From assembly GCA_023101725.1 (NCBI GenBank), contig JALJCO010013744.1, positions 310,001 through 374,000 of the forward strand: a stretch of DNA of 64,000 nucleotides, read 5' to 3'. This document shows, piece by piece, positions 59,775-64,000 of the stretch; the stretch's first letter is position 1; the number at the start of each line of letters is the position of its first letter. The notes beneath the pieces were generated by a model. That model was not told where the DNA came from and searched no databases. It saw nothing but the letters and a program-made list of their open reading frames with translations. This stretch comes from Atherinomorus stipes (lineage: Eukaryota > Chordata > Actinopteri > Atheriniformes > Atherinidae). Position numbers and translations under genes: made by a program.

Positions 59775-62028
59775 AAAGTGGGCCATCATGCAAATTTGAA
59801 GCTACTGTAACATCTAAAATCTTTTCGGTTTGGTGCACTGTTCAAATAGGAAACAGAATTAATTTCCTTCCTTTCAAAATGGCAATTTATGTCACCCGTT
59901 TTGACATTTCCTTTAGATGGAAGCTGTGTTTATCTATCATGTTTCCCTGACATGAAAAACAAACCTTTTTTCAGTCAAAGCAAATTGTCACTGTGTTTAC
60001 TGAAATTGCCTCTGTAACTTTAGTGATTAAACAAACTTAATGACACCACCCAACACACACAAGGCAAAGAAATAACTTAGTGCTGCTGCTGCCCAAAGGG
60101 CTTTGGAGATTGAAGAGTAAAAAAACACGCACCTTTGGCACAAAACTAAAGCACCTTCATCAGAGAAAGCCCCGGAGGCTCAGTGCCAGGAGTGCGCACA
60201 ATCAGCGAGGAGGAGGGAATATGGTAACTGGTGTCAACTGGGTAATTTTGTTTACCTAAAAACTTTGTGAGCATGCGGTGCTGCTGTGATTATTACAGCA
60301 GTTATGATTGTTGTTATCCACAGAGTCATTGTGCTCAACCCGCTGTCAGTTTCAATTACCGCCATGTGTAGCTCCGAATCTTCACGCAGCCTGTGCAGCA
60401 CCCCCCTGACAGCCTTATTACCGTTAAAAGAAAATCCATACACATCAGGTTGTCTTTGTGTCTTTGCGCTCTAAACAAAGCATGACAGAAAGAGGAGGGC
60501 AAATTCATGTTATGCTCGTGGGTCATCAAGGATCTCATGTGTGGACTGACTCTTCCCTTCTGGTTTTGAAAGACACAAATGTCTCCTGGATTGAGAATGG
60601 GCAATTCAATTTTTCAGGTTCAAGTAGACCTTTGATGTGCAGCTCCAGCTCTGGCAAAGCAGTGTGGGCTTGGAGTGGCAGGTGTGTGTAGGTGAGCATC
60701 CTGACCTCTCAACAGACATGGCAGCTGTAATTGGTCTCTGTTCCATTTACTTTCTTATCTATTTGTTGACCAGTCTCTTAACGGTAAAACACATATTATT
60801 GATCTGAGCTTTTAGGATATAAAGAACATACAGTATAATTTCGAAGCAGAAATTCAAGACATGACATGACATGAGCTCAATGAACAGTGAGCACTGGGGA
60901 AAATGCAGGTGAATCTGTTTAAGTACCCTTGTTGGCTCATTTCTCAGGGGACACAGAGGAACGACCTGCATGCTAATAACATGAAACAGGCTGTGATATA
61001 CTGCTTCATTGGATGTTGAGCTATCATAGAATATACAGTAACTCATGTCCTTTTTTGACATAAAAAAAAAACACAAGTACAAGACATGTTTCATCCTGCA
61101 AAAAAAAGTTCATTTTTTGTTAGTAGTAGAATAATAAACCCAAAATCTGCATTTATGTTTTTTTCTCCAAAACTGTCTACTTTGAATTTTTTTTTCCTGG
61201 GAAATTAATTTGATTGCATTTGTGTATTTTGCCTTCAGGCAAAGTTTTTCAACAATGTTTTAATCCTCATGCAGAGTGAAATATACATGTATAATGCATG
61301 CACTTTGGATTGAACTTAATATGAAAAGTAATTAAAAAAAATCATTTTAATTCAGCATGCTTATCATTGCAGGGGTTTTGAAAGTGGAGTCGAGGGAAGG
61401 GAAGAGGGAATGTTTGTGGAGAAAGGGCGAGTGGGGCAGGAGGAGGCAAAGAAGAAGCGGACAGATAAGGAGGGGAATGGCACTGTCAGAATGTCACGTC
61501 GGAGGCAGGTGGAAAACAGACGCCCCCGCATGCTGTATCCCGAGGCTGTGCATGGATTCATCAATACTCACATGCTGCATCAAACCCATTTTTTTTACAC
61601 AGTGTTCAGCCCTCTGAAAAGGATGAGATCCTATTTATAAACAGAACAAATCTGTACCTTGGTACAAGAATTTCAAATAGTCATGTGTACCAGAAGTCCC
61701 CGATTCATTTGTGGTTTTCAAAACATGGCACTTCACACAAATAAATGTGTTTGGTTCCCTCAAGCAGCTCTTAAGCATGCCATTATTTCTTCAGCCATTC
61801 ACAGATGGCTGCCCTCAGCTTCCCTGGGAGGATTGCAATTATCAAGAGGTGTCTAGTTTTATATTCACACCCTTTAGATGAATTAACACACTGCAATAAC
61901 TCCAACTTGTGTCAGATTGCAACACCAGCAAAACACAGCTTTATTCTCCAGTATATGTTTTAGAAAAAGGCTTCAATATTTGCACAACTCAATTAAAAAA
62001 GGTTATTTTAGCCTCAATGTTGCAAATT

Positions 62029-62050
62029 AAAAAAAAAAAAAAAAAAAAAA
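62029..62050. repeat. A22 homopolymer
   Basis: Twenty-two consecutive A. This could be a retroposed tail, but no retroelement body is recognisable upstream. Confidence 0.95.
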
Positions 62051-62258
62051 CAGAAATGGAAAACTATAAAACTAATGTCAGACCAGTGATTTATGAGTGA
62101 ATAGCCTCCAGCTGTACACACAAGTGATACTGAGTGAATCTGACATTTTGACTTTGGCAGTATCACTGATCCGTCATGACAGAGCTGAAATTCTTGCTAT
62201 ATTCTCACAGTACTATTGTGATACAGTACCAATTTTTTTTCTTTTTTTTTTGTAGGGT

Positions 62259-62270
62259 GGGGGGGGGGGG
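62259..62270. repeat. G12 homopolymer
   Basis: Twelve consecutive G directly follow a T-rich run and TGTAGGGT. Confidence 0.95.
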
Positions 62271-62851
62271 CTGTTGCATATCCCTACCAGACAGGTTTCA
62301 TTTTCTTGCAAGGAGTTGCTCGTACCCTCGATGATGAGTGAAGCAACAGTGGAGGAGAATTGCGAGTTCAGATCTGCTGGCTCTACCTTGGCCTGTTAGG
62401 AAGGAGCATGCTCCTCTCTGCTGCCCATTTACTCCACAGATATGGGCTGGCTGCTTGGCTTTTACTGAATGTTTACTCCTCAGGGGAATCGGCTCCATCC
62501 TGTTAAAGTTCAGGTCACTTGCTCCCTCTGCTCACTTGCTGCTGCTGACGCTCATCTTCCACCACTTTAGTAACTCTCCCTTCTCCATACAGCACATCCG
62601 AACCTGGATAACATCAGCATTACCCTTCGGGTTTGAACACTCCCATTTTTAAATGTCTTTGTAAGATGGTTTTGTGTTTTCAGGCTCTGAGGTTGTGTTC
62701 ACAACAATGAAGGGTGCAAAAAGCAGCTGACACTCATCATGGAGCCTTAAGCTTTTTGTCCTTCAGACTCAAGGTCATAATTGGCTTTTCTTTCAGTATT
62801 CTTCATAAGAAATCAAATGTGATAGCGATGCAGTTTAAAAAGATTCAAATT

Positions 62852-62869
62852 AAAAAAAAAAAAAAAAAA
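62852..62869. repeat. A18 homopolymer
   Basis: Eighteen consecutive A preceded by ATTCAAATT. Confidence 0.95.
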
Positions 62870-64000
62870 GTAAGTCCACAAATGAGAATTATTTGTTCCA
62901 ATTTTCTGATAATAATTCTGAAAGTGATGTCTTAGAAAGCTTACAGAACTTCGGGAAAAAGCTGGAGAATTTTTACTCTCAAGCACAAGACTGGAACTCG
63001 AGTGAGTAGGTTTTATAATCCAAATGACTAAAATTGAGAAAAGCTGTCATGTTGGTGGTCTTGAGATGTTTTTTCATGGGCCTTGGAGTTGAAGCTATAT
63101 ATGCCATGCCCTAACCCTGTGTCTGATTGGGTTTGTTGTGGCCACAGCCAGCCTGAAAGGACGAGAGCGGGACGTCACTCTGGGCTGGAAAACCAGCTGT
63201 AGCCCATTTTCTCAATTAACATGTGACCACATTTCGTGACTGTGTAATTACATTGTTAAGTAATAAGATAATAGTAATAATAAATAGATAAATAATAGTA
63301 AGAGTAAGAGTAATTTACAGCAACCTTTACAGTTAATACAGAAGAATTAGTATCATGTTCCAATCAATAAAACTACTTGATTATAAGTGATTTATTATTA
63401 TCACTGTGTTGTGTAATGGGTTTATGCATAACTAAATCTGTAAATACTTATAATTTAACACAATTCTCTTGCATTTTCTGCACTGTAACAAATATGCTTA
63501 TCATATGTTATTATTTTTTCAATATTAAATAAAAATAAAGGGAGGTTTATGCAATGTTGGTGTATTTGCCTACAGTAAGTTATTCTTTATTTACAACCAA
63601 AAATCTAATCAGCTTTCAAAAATATATTTTAATTAAATCCATATATTGTTTGTATTACAATTTCAATCCAACTTTTAATTAACTAAATAAAAAAAAGTTT
63701 TACATGCAGTACTTTTTTTTCTCTTATTCAACCTTTTTAAAACACGTCAACTTTAGCTACAGTAAGGCACGGGGTCTTTCTCAAGAGTGAAATTTATCAA
63801 AGAAAACAAACAAATACAAAAATATCCCATATAACAAATTCATCACATACAGAATCAGTGCAGCACCCACAATGTTGAATCACAACAGTGAATAGAGAGT
63901 AAAAAAGTTATTATAAGCATCTAACATCTTCTCACGGATGGATTCTTTTCTCTCCATTATGGGGGTGTATCGGCCGCATGTTGACTAACCTAATCTGTTT

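Larger units (their letters stand above)
59775..64000. other. Non-coding stretch, no gene seen
   Basis: No gene, RNA or clear transposon was recognised. The stretch contains a purine-rich patch (about 61380-61480), homopolymers listed separately, and ATA/TAA-rich sequence near 63255-63315. Paired opposite-strand frames at 60252-60604 and 61357-61640 have no domain. Confidence 0.55.

Overview
This window looks like teleost fish nuclear DNA, either intergenic or a very long intron. It is A+T-rich and has long homopolymers, AC microsatellites, short dispersed inverted-repeat DNA transposons and decayed LINE and Tc1/mariner sequences of the kinds typical of ray-finned fish. I found no intact protein-coding gene, no convincing exon, no tRNA or rRNA and no CRISPR array. 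The open frames are all short and lack recognisable domains, apart from three transposon protein remnants.

Layout. 1-7.9 kb is mostly unique non-coding DNA, with one Tc1-end-type repeat (2742-3245) and a T/C-rich low-complexity patch near 7.1 kb. 7.9-8.7 kb is an inverted-repeat element. 10.6-11.3 kb is the first of a set of TTAA-bounded elements. 15.9-20.7 kb is a dense transposon cluster: an inverted-repeat element, an orphan TTAA-type end, a SINE/LINE-like repeat, a TTAA element, a Tc1 end, two more copies of the 2.7 kb family, a reverse-transcriptase remnant, and an element nested inside another repeat. 23.1-24.4 kb is a hAT-type element with a clear 8-bp target duplication, carrying a second, AAGTATACTT-rich element inside it. 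27.2-28.4 and 32.7-33.3 kb are further TTAA elements. 29.46-29.87 kb is a roughly 417-bp near-palindrome. 38.9-44.7 kb holds a LINE-type tail, a hAT-like fragment, a tRNA-SINE-like repeat, a 935-bp terminal-inverted-repeat element and a 1.2-kb minisatellite with higher-order structure. 46.5-49.4 kb holds a hAT end, a TTAA element and a dead Tc1 transposase. 52 kb has the dead C-terminus of a LINE ORF2. 58.1-58.5 kb has a fragment interrupted by a truncated TTAA element. The remainder is unremarkable non-coding sequence.

The most interesting signals are structural. Six TTAA-flanked elements or ends of different internal sequence nearly all begin AGG, and a seventh orphan end shares the signature. 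There are two clearly resolved nested insertions, two long near-palindromes, and the minisatellite with block-level duplication. Element superfamily names rest on termini and target-site duplications read by eye, so they are inferences until compared with a repeat library.
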